Positions 19,810 through 29,116 of a stretch of 64,000 nt of DNA are shown piece by piece. Source of the stretch: Sneathiella aquimaris (GTDB lineage Bacteria > Pseudomonadota > Alphaproteobacteria > Sneathiellales > Sneathiellaceae); NCBI RefSeq assembly GCF_026409565.1, contig NZ_CP112881.1:2673501-2737500 (forward strand), written 5' to 3'. The notes under the pieces were generated by a model, which was given only the letters and a program-made list of their open reading frames with translations, had not been told where the DNA came from and searched no databases. The first letter of the stretch is position 1; each line of letters opens with the position of its first letter. Position numbers and translations under genes: made by a program.

Positions 19810-20055
19810 TTTGTACAGATGATTTTTGAGCGACTTTTTAGCAACATTTGAATTAATGAAATACCCGAAGGTGAGTTTCCCCACTGGTATATGCCCCCTC
19901 TCTATGATAGGTCTTCGAGATGTTTGGTAAAAAATTGTAACAAAATCATGATTTTGCTTTGGTCTAATTTTATTCTGATATAAATAAAGACTTCAGTAAC
20001 GATTGTTGTGCTTTTATCATGATCGATAAGCCGCGTTAGAAAGCTAAAGCTGGGT

Positions 20056-20919
20056 ATGAATATGAGTTCAAAAAAATTCAGAGCATCATTGTTGTCAGGA
20101 TGTATAGCGACTTTGGCGCTTGGTCTATTGGGCGGCTGCACAACACCTCCAGGAGAAGATCCTGCCAATGTTGTTTATAACGAAGTTCAGGATCCGATCG
20201 AACCATTGAACCGTTATTTCTTCGATGTGAATAACGCACTCGACGCCTTGGCCCTTAAGCCGGTTGCACATATTTATAATGAAGCTCTGCCTGATGCAGT
20301 ACAGGACAGCGTCACCAACTTCCTGAACAACCTGTCCCAGCCAATGTATTTCCTCAATAATATTGCCCAAGGCGACCTTGACGGCGCAGGCGACAATATG
20401 GGGGCTTTCTTCACAAATACATTCCTTGGCTTTGGCGGCCTTTTTGACATCGCCCAGATTGACTATGATGAGGAAGATCTCGGTCAGACTTTCGCGGTTT
20501 GGGGAATTCCCGAGGGCCCGTATCTGGTTTTGCCAGTCCTTGGCCCAAACACATCACGTGAAGCCGTCGGAATCGCTGGCGAATATTTCATTGATCCCGT
20601 TAATTTGATCGCACGGAACAACGACGTCGACAATGTACCGCTTTATCGTGGCATTGCCAGCGCAATTGATTTCCGCTCACGTTCATTGGAATCCCTTGAT
20701 GAGATCGAGAAGAATTCCATCGATTTTTACGCGACCATTCGCAGCCTGTATCGTCAAAACAGGAAAAGTGAAATTCTGGATGGGCAGGCTGATTTGACGC
20801 CACTTCCGGATATCTCTTTTGAGCAGGATGACGATGCACCGCTGGCAACTGACAGGGTTTCCCTCTTGTTTCAGGAAGACGAAGAGACTGTAAGAAGATC
20901 TGTCCCTTCAACTAAATAA
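20056..20919 (+). CDS. mlaA: MlaA/VacJ outer-membrane lipoprotein
   Basis: 287 aa. Lipoprotein signal with lipobox LLGGC (about residue 28-32), then DPIEPLNRYFFDVNNALDALALKPVA, the hallmark of MlaA. MlaA sits in the outer membrane and removes phospholipids from the outer leaflet, passing them to periplasmic MlaC. It is followed by mlaC after 16 nt, so both are co-transcribed; the inner-membrane MlaFEDB complex is not in the window. ATG at 20062 is an alternative start. Confidence 0.93.
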   Translation: MNMSSKKFRASLLSGCIATLALGLLGGCTTPPGEDPANVVYNEVQDPIEPLNRYFFDVNNALDALALKPVAHIYNEALPDAVQDSVTNFLNNLSQPMYFLNNIAQGDLDGAGDNMGAFFTNTFLGFGGLFDIAQIDYDEEDLGQTFAVWGIPEGPYLVLPVLGPNTSREAVGIAGEYFIDPVNLIARNNDVDNVPLYRGIASAIDFRSRSLESLDEIEKNSIDFYATIRSLYRQNRKSEILDGQADLTPLPDISFEQDDDAPLATDRVSLLFQEDEETVRRSVPSTK

Positions 20920-20935
20920 AAGGACTCTTGAAGGG

Positions 20936-21580
20936 ATGACTTTACAAAAATTACTCGTGGTATCGGTTACTGCATTTACTCTAACCGTTGCCCCCGCTCT
21001 TGTCAGCCCTTCTTTCTTTTCAGCGCATGCTGAAGCGAGTTCAGAAAAGTCTGCAACGGCTCTTGTCGAGAATCTCGGCAAGGAAGCCGTTACGCTCCTT
21101 TCAAACGATAAACTGGATGCTGACGCGAAACGGGCCGGTTTTGATAAATTAGTGTCTCGTGACTTTGACATGAGTTTGATCGGACGCTTTGTCCTCGGGA
21201 AACATTGGCGTAAAGCCTCTTCCGAGCAAAAATCCGAGTATCAGGAACTTTTCAAAAAATACATTATTACAACCTACCAGAAGCGCATTGGTGAATATTC
21301 AGGCGAGAACCTGACTATTCTCAAAGCGAAACCTCTTAACAAAAACGAGTATCTGGTCAAATCACAGATCATCCGCCCCAAGGGCCCACCCATTAAGCTT
21401 GACTGGCGCGTTCGAACCAACAAGTCAGGCGAACAGAAAATCGTCGATATCGTTGTTGAAAATGTCAGCATGGCATTAACGCACCGCGATGAATTTTCAT
21501 CTGTCATCAGCAAAAACGGCGGGAATGTTGATGGCTTGATCAGCACTTTGAAAAAACATATTGCAGCTGCTGAAAGCTAA
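20936..21580 (+). CDS. mlaC: MlaC-family periplasmic phospholipid carrier
   Basis: 214 aa. Signal peptide ending near FFSAHAEA, then the MlaC/Ttg2 fold: DFDMSLIGRFVLGKHWRKAS and LDWRVRTNKSGEQKIVDIVVENVSM are typical. MlaC shuttles phospholipids between MlaA and the inner-membrane MlaFEDB complex. It is the second gene of a two-gene operon with mlaA. Its 3' end faces phoB on the opposite strand, with a short hairpin between the two stops. Confidence 0.92.
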   Translation: MTLQKLLVVSVTAFTLTVAPALVSPSFFSAHAEASSEKSATALVENLGKEAVTLLSNDKLDADAKRAGFDKLVSRDFDMSLIGRFVLGKHWRKASSEQKSEYQELFKKYIITTYQKRIGEYSGENLTILKAKPLNKNEYLVKSQIIRPKGPPIKLDWRVRTNKSGEQKIVDIVVENVSMALTHRDEFSSVISKNGGNVDGLISTLKKHIAAAES

Positions 21581-21607
21581 TCAGAGTTTCATGTTCTGGT
21601 GGTGAAA

Positions 21608-21625
21608 AGGGGATTATTTTCCCCT
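21608..21625 (-). terminator. Short hairpin at the end of phoB
   Basis: Six-bp arms (AGGGGA and TCCCCT) with a 6-nt loop, overlapping the phoB stop and followed on the minus strand by TTTTC. It could terminate the pho operon; the stem is short, so efficiency is doubtful. Confidence 0.4.
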
Positions 21626-22304
21626 ATTCCTTTTCAAAACAATATCCAACCGCACGAACAGTTCGAATAAGGTCAACTTCATTTTCACTGTTCAATGCTT
21701 TGCGTAACCGCCTGATATGGACATCAACAGTCCTGTCCTCAACATACACATTCTGCCCCCAAACTCCGTCAAGAAGCTGTTCTCTTGTCAGCACCCGACC
21801 GGCGCGCTCCATAAAGTATCGCAGGAGCTTGAATTCCGTCGGACCTAAATGCAGCTCTCTCCCTGCCCGACTAACTTTATACGCAACCAGATCCATAGAT
21901 ACATCAGCAACAGAGATCATGTCGCTTCCCAGGTTTGGGTTATGGCGCCGCAATACAGCGCGAATTCGCGCAAGTAGTTCGTTCGGAGAGAACGGTTTTG
22001 ACATATAGTCATCTGCACCCACATCCAGTCCGCGAACCCGGTCGGTCTCTTCGCCGCGGGCTGTAATCATAATAACTGGCAGATTGCGCGTCTCTTGTTT
22101 ACGGCGCAGCATCCGACATACTTCTATTCCGGAAATCTTTGGCAGCATCCAATCCAAAAGAACCATGTCTGGAGTTTGCTCATCGATAAGCATCAATGCT
22201 TCTTCTCCGTCCATGGCAGAGCTCACCTCGAAACCGGCACTCACAAGATTGTAGCGCAGCAACTCAATCATCGAGGGCTCATCTTCAACAATTAGGACTT
22301 TCAT
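21624..22304 (-). CDS. phoB: Phosphate regulon response regulator PhoB
   Basis: 226 aa. Receiver domain with phospho-acceptor Asp in MVLLDWMLP and the conserved Lys in MSKPFSPNELLARI, followed by an OmpR-type winged helix (GPTEFKLLRYFMERAGRVLTREQLL is the usual signature area). PhoB binds Pho boxes when phosphorylated by PhoR under phosphate limitation. Its start overlaps the phoU stop (TGATG), placing it last in the pst operon, the usual order in alphaproteobacteria. Confidence 0.96.
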   Translation of the reverse strand: MKVLIVEDEPSMIELLRYNLVSAGFEVSSAMDGEEALMLIDEQTPDMVLLDWMLPKISGIEVCRMLRRKQETRNLPVIMITARGEETDRVRGLDVGADDYMSKPFSPNELLARIRAVLRRHNPNLGSDMISVADVSMDLVAYKVSRAGRELHLGPTEFKLLRYFMERAGRVLTREQLLDGVWGQNVYVEDRTVDVHIRRLRKALNSENEVDLIRTVRAVGYCFEKE

Positions 22305-23047
22305 CAGTTTTCAGTTCCTCGGGTCGCAAGATCTTCTGGAAGGTCTATCATTGTAATGCTGGTCTTATCGCCTTTCGGACGCTTTTCCTTCGGGGCTTGA
22401 CCTGTTATCTGATAAACGATGATTTCAGCGATATTTGTCATATGATCGCCTACTCTCTCGATATTTTTCGCCATGAAAATAAGATGGGTACAACTAGTTA
22501 TGCTGCGCGGATCTTCCATCATATAGGTCAAAAGCTCACGGAACATGCTGTTGTATAACTGGTCAACATCACGGTCGCGCCGCCAGACGTCATAGGCCAG
22601 CTCGACATCTTCCTGAGCATAAGCGGTCAGTATGTCATCAATCATGTGACGAACCATTTCACCCATCCTTGGAATGGCAGACACCGGCCGAATGGCCGGC
22701 GCAAGGTTCAGGGCAATCACACGCTTTGCAATATTCGCTGAATAGTCAGCAACCCGTTCTAATAACGACGCTATTTTCAGGGCAGAAATCACAAGGCGAA
22801 GATCGTCGGCAACCGGATTACGCAAGGCCAATAATTTTATCGCCAGACTGTCAATTTTCTGTTCCAGTTCATCCACAGCGACATCTGCTTCAATCGTCGC
22901 CTGAGCAAGATCAGTATTGCGGTCCATAAGCGCCCGAACAGCCGCTTCCAATTGACTTTCGGCAAGCCCCCCCATCTCGATGATGGTGTTGCGCATTTCC
23001 TGAAGATCTTCGTCAAAAGACCGGACGATATGTCCTGTTCCACTCAT
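22304..23047 (-). CDS. phoU: Phosphate signalling protein PhoU
   Basis: 247 aa, all-helical with two PhoU repeats (each with a conserved helical pair, for example LALRNPVADDLRLVISALKI and later LIFMAKNIERVGDHMTNIAE). PhoU links the Pst transporter to PhoR and keeps the pho regulon off when phosphate is plentiful. It lies between pstB (25 nt gap) and phoB (1-nt overlap). Confidence 0.95.
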   Translation of the reverse strand: MSGTGHIVRSFDEDLQEMRNTIIEMGGLAESQLEAAVRALMDRNTDLAQATIEADVAVDELEQKIDSLAIKLLALRNPVADDLRLVISALKIASLLERVADYSANIAKRVIALNLAPAIRPVSAIPRMGEMVRHMIDDILTAYAQEDVELAYDVWRRDRDVDQLYNSMFRELLTYMMEDPRSITSCTHLIFMAKNIERVGDHMTNIAEIIVYQITGQAPKEKRPKGDKTSITMIDLPEDLATRGTEN

Positions 23048-23071
23048 TCTATTTCTCCTCGATCTTCAAAA

Positions 23072-23893
23072 TTAACCGAAACGACCCGTAATATAGCCTT
23101 GTGTGCGTTCGTCTGACGGGCTTGTAAATAATTGTTCCGTGTCCCCAACCTCGACAATTTCTCCCAAGTGAAAGAAAGCCGTTTTCTGTGAGATACGGGC
23201 GGCCTGTTGCATGGAATGGGTCACAATAATGATGGTATAATTTTGCCGTAGTTCCTCGATCAACTCTTCAACCTTTGCCGTTGCAATAGGATCAAGTGCA
23301 GAGCACGGCTCGTCCATCAGAATAATGTCAGGCTGAACTGCAAGGGCGCGTGCGATACACAGCCGCTGTTGCTGTCCCCCTGAAAGGCCGGTGCCTGATG
23401 CGTTCAGGCGATCTCGGACTTCCTTTAACAACCCAGCTTTCTCAAGGCTTGTCAGGACAAGATCGTCCAACTCGTCCTTATCCTTGGCAAGGCCGTGAAT
23501 ACGCGGGCCATATGCAACGTTATCGTAAATCGATTTTGGAAACGGATTGGGCTTCTGAAAGACCATCCCTACTCTGGCACGCAACAACACCTCATCAACG
23601 GAAGAGGCATAAATATCCTGGCCATCCAAAAGAATAGTACCTTCAACGCGACATCCAGCAACCGTGTCATTCATCCGGTTCAAACACCTTAAAAAGGTGG
23701 ATTTTCCACACCCCGATGGTCCAATCAGTGACGTAATTTCATTTTCGAAAACATCGAGTGAGACGTCCTTCAACGCCTGCTTGTTATCATAAAAAACGCT
23801 GACATCCCGCGCTTCAATCATCGCGTTTTTTTCGGCGGTGTCTGTTGACGCTATATCTGCAAGCATCTGCATATCCTTGTGTCCTTGTTCCAT
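23072..23893 (-). CDS. pstB: Phosphate ABC transporter ATP-binding protein PstB
   Basis: About 273 aa from the ATG at 23893. Walker [10 protein letters not shown], signature [16 protein letters not shown], Walker [14 protein letters not shown]. The frame is open upstream to 23947, but that start would overlap pstA deeply. A further in-frame ATG at 23872 has a better-spaced AAGGA and may be the true start. PstB energises phosphate import through PstCA. Confidence 0.93.
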   Translation of the reverse strand: MEQGHKDMQMLADIASTDTAEKNAMIEARDVSVFYDNKQALKDVSLDVFENEITSLIGPSGCGKSTFLRCLNRMNDTVAGCRVEGTILLDGQDIYASSVDEVLLRARVGMVFQKPNPFPKSIYDNVAYGPRIHGLAKDKDELDDLVLTSLEKAGLLKEVRDRLNASGTGLSGGQQQRLCIARALAVQPDIILMDEPCSALDPIATAKVEELIEELRQNYTIIIVTHSMQQAARISQKTAFFHLGEIVEVGDTEQLFTSPSDERTQGYITGRFG

Positions 23894-23900
23894 TGCCAGT

Positions 23901-25208
23901 CTACCAGCGGCGTTCAAATTTCTTGCGCAGCAAAACTGCCAGTGCATTCATAATCACCAAAAAACCGAGCAAAACCATAATTGCACCAGAGGTCTTCTCG
24001 ACAAATGCCCTCTCTGGGCTATCGGCCCAAAGGAAAACCTGAACGGGCAAAACAGTTGCTGGATCAGTTACCGAGCCGGGTATATCCACAATGAAGGCGA
24101 CCATTCCAATCATCAAAAGTGGAGCGGTTTCCCCAAGGGCTTGCGACAATCCAATAATCGTTCCCGTTAAAATCCCCGGCATGGAGAGCGGCAGGACATG
24201 ATGAAAGGCGGTTTGTTGACGCGATGCCCCCAACCCCAGGGCTGCACTGCGGATACTATCCGGTATGGCCCGGATCGCTGCCCGCGCGGCAATGATAATG
24301 GTCGGCAAGGTCATCAACGCAAGGGTCAATCCGCCAACCAAAGGCGCGGATCTTGGAAGATGGGCAACATTCAGAAACAACGCCAAGCCCAGCAATCCAA
24401 ATACAATGGAAGGAACCGCTGCTAGATTGTTGATATTGACCTCAATGATATCCGTCAGTTTATTTTGAGGCGCAAATTCCTCCAGATAAATGGCGGTCAT
24501 AACACCGATGGGGAAAGCGATGACAAATGTGATCAGCAATGTATAAAAAGAACCAACCGCCGCGCCCCATATTCCTGCGATCTCCGGCTCACCGCTATCA
24601 CCAGAAGTAAAGAATCCACTATTGAAAACGGTTTTCACGGCTCCTTTTCCATCAAGCTGATCAAACCAATGGATTTCATTATCTTTCACGCGACGATCGT
24701 CTTGCGGAATATCGCGTTCAATATATCCTTTATTGAACATGTCCATATCATCACTTGCGATCAGGCTCACTGTCTTCGTGGTGCCGATCAGTTCAGGGGT
24801 CTCCATCACCAATTTGCGAAGCTGAACATTAGCCCCCTTGCTAACGATACCGAACAAAGCCCTTAACTCTTTGCGCGACTTTACATCGGGAAATTCTGAT
24901 CGAAGAGCATTCCGAACCAAACTACCATAACTTGCCGCCCGCAGAACTTCAGGGTCATTCGTATTTTCTGGATCCAGAATGTCTTTTGAGAAGGTGATTT
25001 CAATATCAAACCGTGTCTGTACAAAGGCGGTATATCCCTTGCTTGTGATACTTACGATAAGAGTTGTCAGCATGCACAGGGCAATAATAATTGCGCCCAA
25101 TCCAAGGGATCTAAAAATCTTCTCGGAGCGATGCCGCTTTGCCAGCTTGGCACGGCTCTCTTTCGAACCCCACCCGGCGTTCTTTTTTGTCTGAGCAGTA
25201 TCAGTCAT
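23901..25208 (-). CDS. pstA: Phosphate ABC transporter permease PstA, long form with periplasmic insertion
   Basis: 435 aa from the ATG at 25208, which overlaps the pstC stop by 8 nt. It is much longer than E. coli PstA (296 aa) because a ~190-residue segment, mostly hydrophilic, separates the first membrane helix ([20 protein letters not shown]) from the permease core; this matches the DUF3333 extension of many alphaproteobacterial PstA proteins. The core has the binding-protein-dependent transport motif ([20 protein letters not shown]). Membrane partner of PstC in phosphate uptake. Confidence 0.92.
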   Translation of the reverse strand: MTDTAQTKKNAGWGSKESRAKLAKRHRSEKIFRSLGLGAIIIALCMLTTLIVSITSKGYTAFVQTRFDIEITFSKDILDPENTNDPEVLRAASYGSLVRNALRSEFPDVKSRKELRALFGIVSKGANVQLRKLVMETPELIGTTKTVSLIASDDMDMFNKGYIERDIPQDDRRVKDNEIHWFDQLDGKGAVKTVFNSGFFTSGDSGEPEIAGIWGAAVGSFYTLLITFVIAFPIGVMTAIYLEEFAPQNKLTDIIEVNINNLAAVPSIVFGLLGLALFLNVAHLPRSAPLVGGLTLALMTLPTIIIAARAAIRAIPDSIRSAALGLGASRQQTAFHHVLPLSMPGILTGTIIGLSQALGETAPLLMIGMVAFIVDIPGSVTDPATVLPVQVFLWADSPERAFVEKTSGAIMVLLGFLVIMNALAVLLRKKFERRW

Positions 25209-26442
25209 ATTTTTCTCGATATTTGCGAACAACCACAAGGGCAATTACGTTAAGGGCAAGGGTAATAACAAACAGCACCAACGCGAGTGCGAAAGCCGCC
25301 AGTGTCTTGGCACTGTCAAACTCTTGATCACCGACCAGCAATCCGACAATCTGTACGGTCACCGTCGTCACCGCTTCCAGCGGATTAGCTGTCAGGTTTG
25401 CGGCGAAACCTGCCGCCATGACAACAATCATTGTCTCCCCGATCGCCCGGCTGACAGCCAGCAAGACAGCCCCGACAATCCCGGGAAGCGCTGCAGGAAG
25501 TATAACCTTTCGAACGGTCTCTGAATGGGTCGCCCCCAAACCGTAAGATCCGTCCCGAAGGCTTTGCGGGACGGCCATGATAATATCGTCACTCAGCGAC
25601 GAGATAAACGGAATGATCATCATTCCCATAACCACACCTGCGGCCAAAGCACTCTCCGAGACAACGGAAAGGCCTAAAGACGAGCCCACATCCCGAAAAA
25701 ACACGCCTACTGTCAGGGCTGCAAAAAAGCCATAAACCACCGTTGGAATGCCTGCCAGAATCTCCAGAATTGGCTTCACAACGGCTCTAAAACCGTTCGA
25801 CGCATATTCTGTCATATAGATCGCACTGAACAAGCCCAAGGGAACCGCGACGATCATCGCTATTAGAGTAATCAGCATGGTACCGGCAAAAAGCGGTATG
25901 GCACCGAATGCACCGGATGAACCAACCTGATCCGACCTCAAGGCAGTTTGCGGGCTCCAGTTCAAGCCTAGGAAGAACTCTGACAATGGTACTTTTTCGA
26001 AAAAGCTAAGCGTTTCAAATAACAGGGAAAACACAATTCCAACGGTCGTAAAAACTGAGATGGTCGATGCCAGAATTAATATGGCATAAACTGAACCCTC
26101 AAGCGTCTTACGAACCCTTAATCCCGGCTTGATATTCTGAATACCCAGAGACAAACCGGCCGCCGCGGCCAACATGGCCAGAACCGGAAAAATGATCTGA
26201 TCGACCTGCTGCAGGGGCCCCGTGCTGCGATCCAACGGAAGAAGTGTGAATGCAAACCATACCAAAAATAGAAGAAGCGGCGGAAGCCCCCCCCACACCA
26301 CAACATACATTCCAAACTGGTGGGGGCGACCAGCGTATCCGCCGCCGTCTGTTCCTTTTCCTGCAAGAACCTTCTTGGTTGCATACCAATAACCTGCGGT
26401 ACACATGGCCAAAAGCAGGAATATCAAAGGGGAGAAACTCAT
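25201..26442 (-). CDS. pstC: Phosphate ABC transporter permease PstC, with extra N-terminal membrane region
   Basis: 413 aa, about 100 residues longer than E. coli PstC (319 aa). The first ~140 residues add three or so hydrophobic segments ahead of the permease core. The core carries the loop that contacts PstB (GLGATHSETVRKVILPAALP). This long form is common in alphaproteobacteria and pairs with long PstA. It follows pstS after 75 nt that contain a stem-loop. Confidence 0.92.
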   Translation of the reverse strand: MSFSPLIFLLLAMCTAGYWYATKKVLAGKGTDGGGYAGRPHQFGMYVVVWGGLPPLLLFLVWFAFTLLPLDRSTGPLQQVDQIIFPVLAMLAAAAGLSLGIQNIKPGLRVRKTLEGSVYAILILASTISVFTTVGIVFSLLFETLSFFEKVPLSEFFLGLNWSPQTALRSDQVGSSGAFGAIPLFAGTMLITLIAMIVAVPLGLFSAIYMTEYASNGFRAVVKPILEILAGIPTVVYGFFAALTVGVFFRDVGSSLGLSVVSESALAAGVVMGMMIIPFISSLSDDIIMAVPQSLRDGSYGLGATHSETVRKVILPAALPGIVGAVLLAVSRAIGETMIVVMAAGFAANLTANPLEAVTTVTVQIVGLLVGDQEFDSAKTLAAFALALVLFVITLALNVIALVVVRKYREKYD

Positions 26443-26469
26443 TATAGCGCCTTATGCTGTCCAGCAGTC

Positions 26470-26509
26470 GAAGGAAGAAAGAAGGGGCAGAAAAACATTT
26501 CTCTGCCCC
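26470..26509 (-). terminator. Stem-loop between pstS and pstC (probable partial terminator or mRNA stabiliser)
   Basis: Perfect 8-bp stem GGGGCAGA / TCTGCCCC with a 10-nt loop, directly after the pstS stop; on the minus strand it is followed by a pyrimidine-rich run (TTCTTTCTTCC). The position between a binding-protein gene and its permease genes is typical for an element that lowers downstream expression. Confidence 0.6.
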
Positions 26510-26517
26510 GCCACCAC

Positions 26518-27546
26518 TTACATCATCAGGTTCGAAAGAGACGTACCAGCTTTACGTACCTTCGTCCGTTCTGCCTCAGAAAGAGGGATCAACCCTTTTT
26601 CAGAAAGATACCCGAACTCACCAAAAGCATCTTCACTTGTAAATTCAGCAACGAATTCCTTGATCCCGGGAATTTTGCCAACATGGGCTTTCTTTACATA
26701 GAAAAACAAAGAGCGGGAGATGCCGTATTTTCCAGAGGAAATATTTTCGAATGTCGGCTCAACACCGCCAATGACACCACCCTGAATTTTGTCAGCATTC
26801 TGATCAAGGAAACTGAAGCCGAACACACCCACCGCAGAAGGGTTTGCAACCAGTTTCTGAACGATCAGATTATCGTTTTCACCAGCTTCAATATAGGCGC
26901 CATCTTCGCGTACAGAGTGAGCCACTGCCTTAAATGCTTTTTTGTCTGATTTTCTCAGTGCTTTGAGGCTTGGGAATTTCTTCGCGCCGCCTTCCATTGC
27001 CAATTCTGAAAACGCATCCCGCGTTCCTGAGGTTGGAGGTGGGCCCAGAACTTCAATTTTTGTGTCTGGTAAAAAAGGGTCAACATCTTTCCATGTTTTG
27101 TATGGGTTATCGACGAGCTTTCCGTCAATCGGAACCTGTTTAGCAAGCGCCATGAAAATCTGCTTTTTGGTCAGCTTGATAGGAGCCGTAGATTTGGAAT
27201 TTGCCAGGACAATGCCATCAAATCCAACTTTAACTTCAGTAATTTCGGTAATGCCTGCTTTGGCACATTTTTCGACTTCAGATTTTTTAATGCGACGGGA
27301 AGCATTAGTAATATCAGGATGCCCTTCACCGATACCCGCACAAAATAATTTCAGTCCGCCACCGGAACCGGTGCTTTCCACAACAGGCGTCGCAAACTTG
27401 CCTTTGTTGCCAAAATTCTCAGCAACCGTTTTGGAAAATGGAAAAACCGTAGAAGATCCAACAATTCTGATCTGATCGCGGGCAATAGCCTGTCCAGCGA
27501 ATGCTACTGTCGCAATGACAGCAAGTCCGAGAGTTTTCTTTAACAC
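26518..27546 (-). CDS. pstS: Periplasmic phosphate-binding protein PstS
   Basis: 342 aa with a signal peptide (LGLAVIATVAFAGQAIA, cleavage before RDQ). IRIVGSSTVFPFSK and VESTGSGGGLKLFCAG are phosphate-contact segments of this family; GPPPTSGTRDAF is a further one. It captures phosphate for PstCAB. First gene after the Pho box at 27633-27650 and separated from upstream phoR by 131 bp, so it has its own phosphate-controlled promoter. Confidence 0.96.
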   Translation of the reverse strand: MLKKTLGLAVIATVAFAGQAIARDQIRIVGSSTVFPFSKTVAENFGNKGKFATPVVESTGSGGGLKLFCAGIGEGHPDITNASRRIKKSEVEKCAKAGITEITEVKVGFDGIVLANSKSTAPIKLTKKQIFMALAKQVPIDGKLVDNPYKTWKDVDPFLPDTKIEVLGPPPTSGTRDAFSELAMEGGAKKFPSLKALRKSDKKAFKAVAHSVREDGAYIEAGENDNLIVQKLVANPSAVGVFGFSFLDQNADKIQGGVIGGVEPTFENISSGKYGISRSLFFYVKKAHVGKIPGIKEFVAEFTSEDAFGEFGYLSEKGLIPLSEAERTKVRKAGTSLSNLMM

Positions 27547-27632
27547 GTCTAGTCTCCGTTCATTTGAGCGACAGTGTTTCCTGCCGATTTCGGGAACTTG
27601 CTCTTCGATGGTGACCGGAGTACTACATTTTT

Positions 27633-27650
27633 ATGACACTATTGTTACAG
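27633..27650 (-). promoter_or_regulatory. Pho box upstream of pstS
   Basis: Two 7-bp half-sites, CTGTAAC and GTGTCAT, separated by 4 bp (AATA), read on the minus strand and ending 87 bp before the pstS start. This matches the known PhoB site layout (CTGTCAT-like direct repeats with 11-bp period) with few deviations. Confidence 0.8.
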
Positions 27651-27677
27651 CCCCTCAAATGGCTATTTTATAGGGTT

Positions 27678-29054
27678 TTATTTAACGAGTGCAGGCAGAT
27701 GAATTGTAAAGCGAGAGCCTTTTCCAAGCTCAGAGTCGATTTCCAGCTGGCCCCGATGCCGACTCACAATATGTTTTACAATGGCAAGTCCCAGACCGGT
27801 TCCGCCCATTTCCCGGCTCCGGTCGCTATCCACACGATAAAACCGTTCCGTCAATCTGGGAATATGTTCAGACGGTATCCCCTCGCCCTGATCAATAATT
27901 GAAACGGCGATGCTTTTCTCCGACCCCGTCAGGGATATGGTCACAGCAGTATTTTCCTTGCCATATTTCAGAGCATTATCCACCAGGTTGGTGAAAATCT
28001 GTGCCAACTGATCCTTATCCCCTGAAACCAGCAAAGGCTCTTCTGGTGCCATAAGGTCAATTGTCTTCCCAAGATCACTGGCTCTGGTTGTGATAAGCCC
28101 GACAACCCCTCGCAGTACATCCGTGACATCGACCTGATCGGAAGGGCGTGCATGCTCGTTCATCTCGATTTGAGACAAAGATAACAGATCATCAATCAAT
28201 TGGGACATCCTGCGGGACTGAGCGTGCATCATACTCAAAAACCGCGCTTGCGCTTCCCGGTCAGCGGCCGCTGGCCCTTGCAATGTTTCAATCGCACCGA
28301 TCAAAATTGCCAGAGGCGTTCGCAATTCATGGCTTGCGTTCGCCACAAAATCCACCCGCATCTGTTCCGTTTTCTTGGCCGTGGTCAAGTCGTGCAACGT
28401 CAGGATAACCCGTAAATCTTTCCCGCCGTTGCCCGGAATTTGTGTCACATGTGCTTCAATATAGCGCCCTACACTTCCCGCCATTTTGAACTCAACGACC
28501 TGCGATTCAATCTCACCGCCGAGGGCAGCATCAACAGCCTTGATAAGGGATGGATGACGCAAATACGCTGTCAGGTCGGTTTCCGCTAAATCAGCACTAA
28601 AAAAATTTCTGGCCGCGCTGTTGAAGCGACTAATGCGGCGTTTTTGATCAAGAACCAAAACAGGGTCAGGAAGCAGATTGAACAGCAAAATCGCGTCGTC
28701 CTGGTGAGACCGGGCTTCCTTGAACAGGTTCTGCATACTGCGGCGATATTGCTGAATTGCCAGCAATAAATCATTAACAGGAAGCAGTCCCGACCGGATT
28801 GAGCCCGGCAACAAATGCCCAAAAAGTGGAGCGCTGGCCTCATGCTCGATCCGTTGCGACAATACTGTTGTTTCCCGAAGAAGGCGATTGTAAATCAAAA
28901 CACCGGGTCCGACCGGAGTAAGAATAAGCAACACCGCATATTCAGCAGGCAATAACCCCTGCGACACCAGCCAGATTGCAACAATGGCAACTGGTGTGGT
29001 GACCAATAGAAGGAAAACCAACATTTTCCCAATAAAACCGGTGCTATTCAGCAT
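27678..29054 (-). CDS. phoR: Phosphate regulon sensor histidine kinase PhoR
   Basis: 458 aa. Two membrane helices near the N-terminus (about residues 10-55), a PAS region (LLFNLLPDPVLVLDQKRRISRFN), a HisKA domain with the phospho-accepting His in ASHELRTPL, and a HATPase domain (NLVDNALKYG, DQGEGIP, GGTGLGLAIVKHI). PhoR phosphorylates PhoB when phosphate is scarce. It lies at the head of the pst/pho cluster, 62 bp downstream of the sirtuin gene on the same strand. Confidence 0.95.
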   Translation of the reverse strand: MLNSTGFIGKMLVFLLLVTTPVAIVAIWLVSQGLLPAEYAVLLILTPVGPGVLIYNRLLRETTVLSQRIEHEASAPLFGHLLPGSIRSGLLPVNDLLLAIQQYRRSMQNLFKEARSHQDDAILLFNLLPDPVLVLDQKRRISRFNSAARNFFSADLAETDLTAYLRHPSLIKAVDAALGGEIESQVVEFKMAGSVGRYIEAHVTQIPGNGGKDLRVILTLHDLTTAKKTEQMRVDFVANASHELRTPLAILIGAIETLQGPAAADREAQARFLSMMHAQSRRMSQLIDDLLSLSQIEMNEHARPSDQVDVTDVLRGVVGLITTRASDLGKTIDLMAPEEPLLVSGDKDQLAQIFTNLVDNALKYGKENTAVTISLTGSEKSIAVSIIDQGEGIPSEHIPRLTERFYRVDSDRSREMGGTGLGLAIVKHIVSRHRGQLEIDSELGKGSRFTIHLPALVK

Positions 29055-29068
29055 CTAAATTCTCTTCT

Positions 29069-29086
29069 TTAACTGAATTATGACAA
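29069..29086 (-). promoter_or_regulatory. Possible weak Pho box upstream of phoR
   Basis: TTGTCAT, 4 bp, CAGTTAA on the minus strand. The first half-site matches the Pho consensus at 6 of 7 positions, the second at only about 4. It ends 15 bp before the annotated ATG, too close for a normal activator site unless translation starts further downstream. Confidence 0.25.
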
Positions 29087-29116
29087 ATTTAGTTCAAGAC
29101 ACCCACTATGAGTCAT

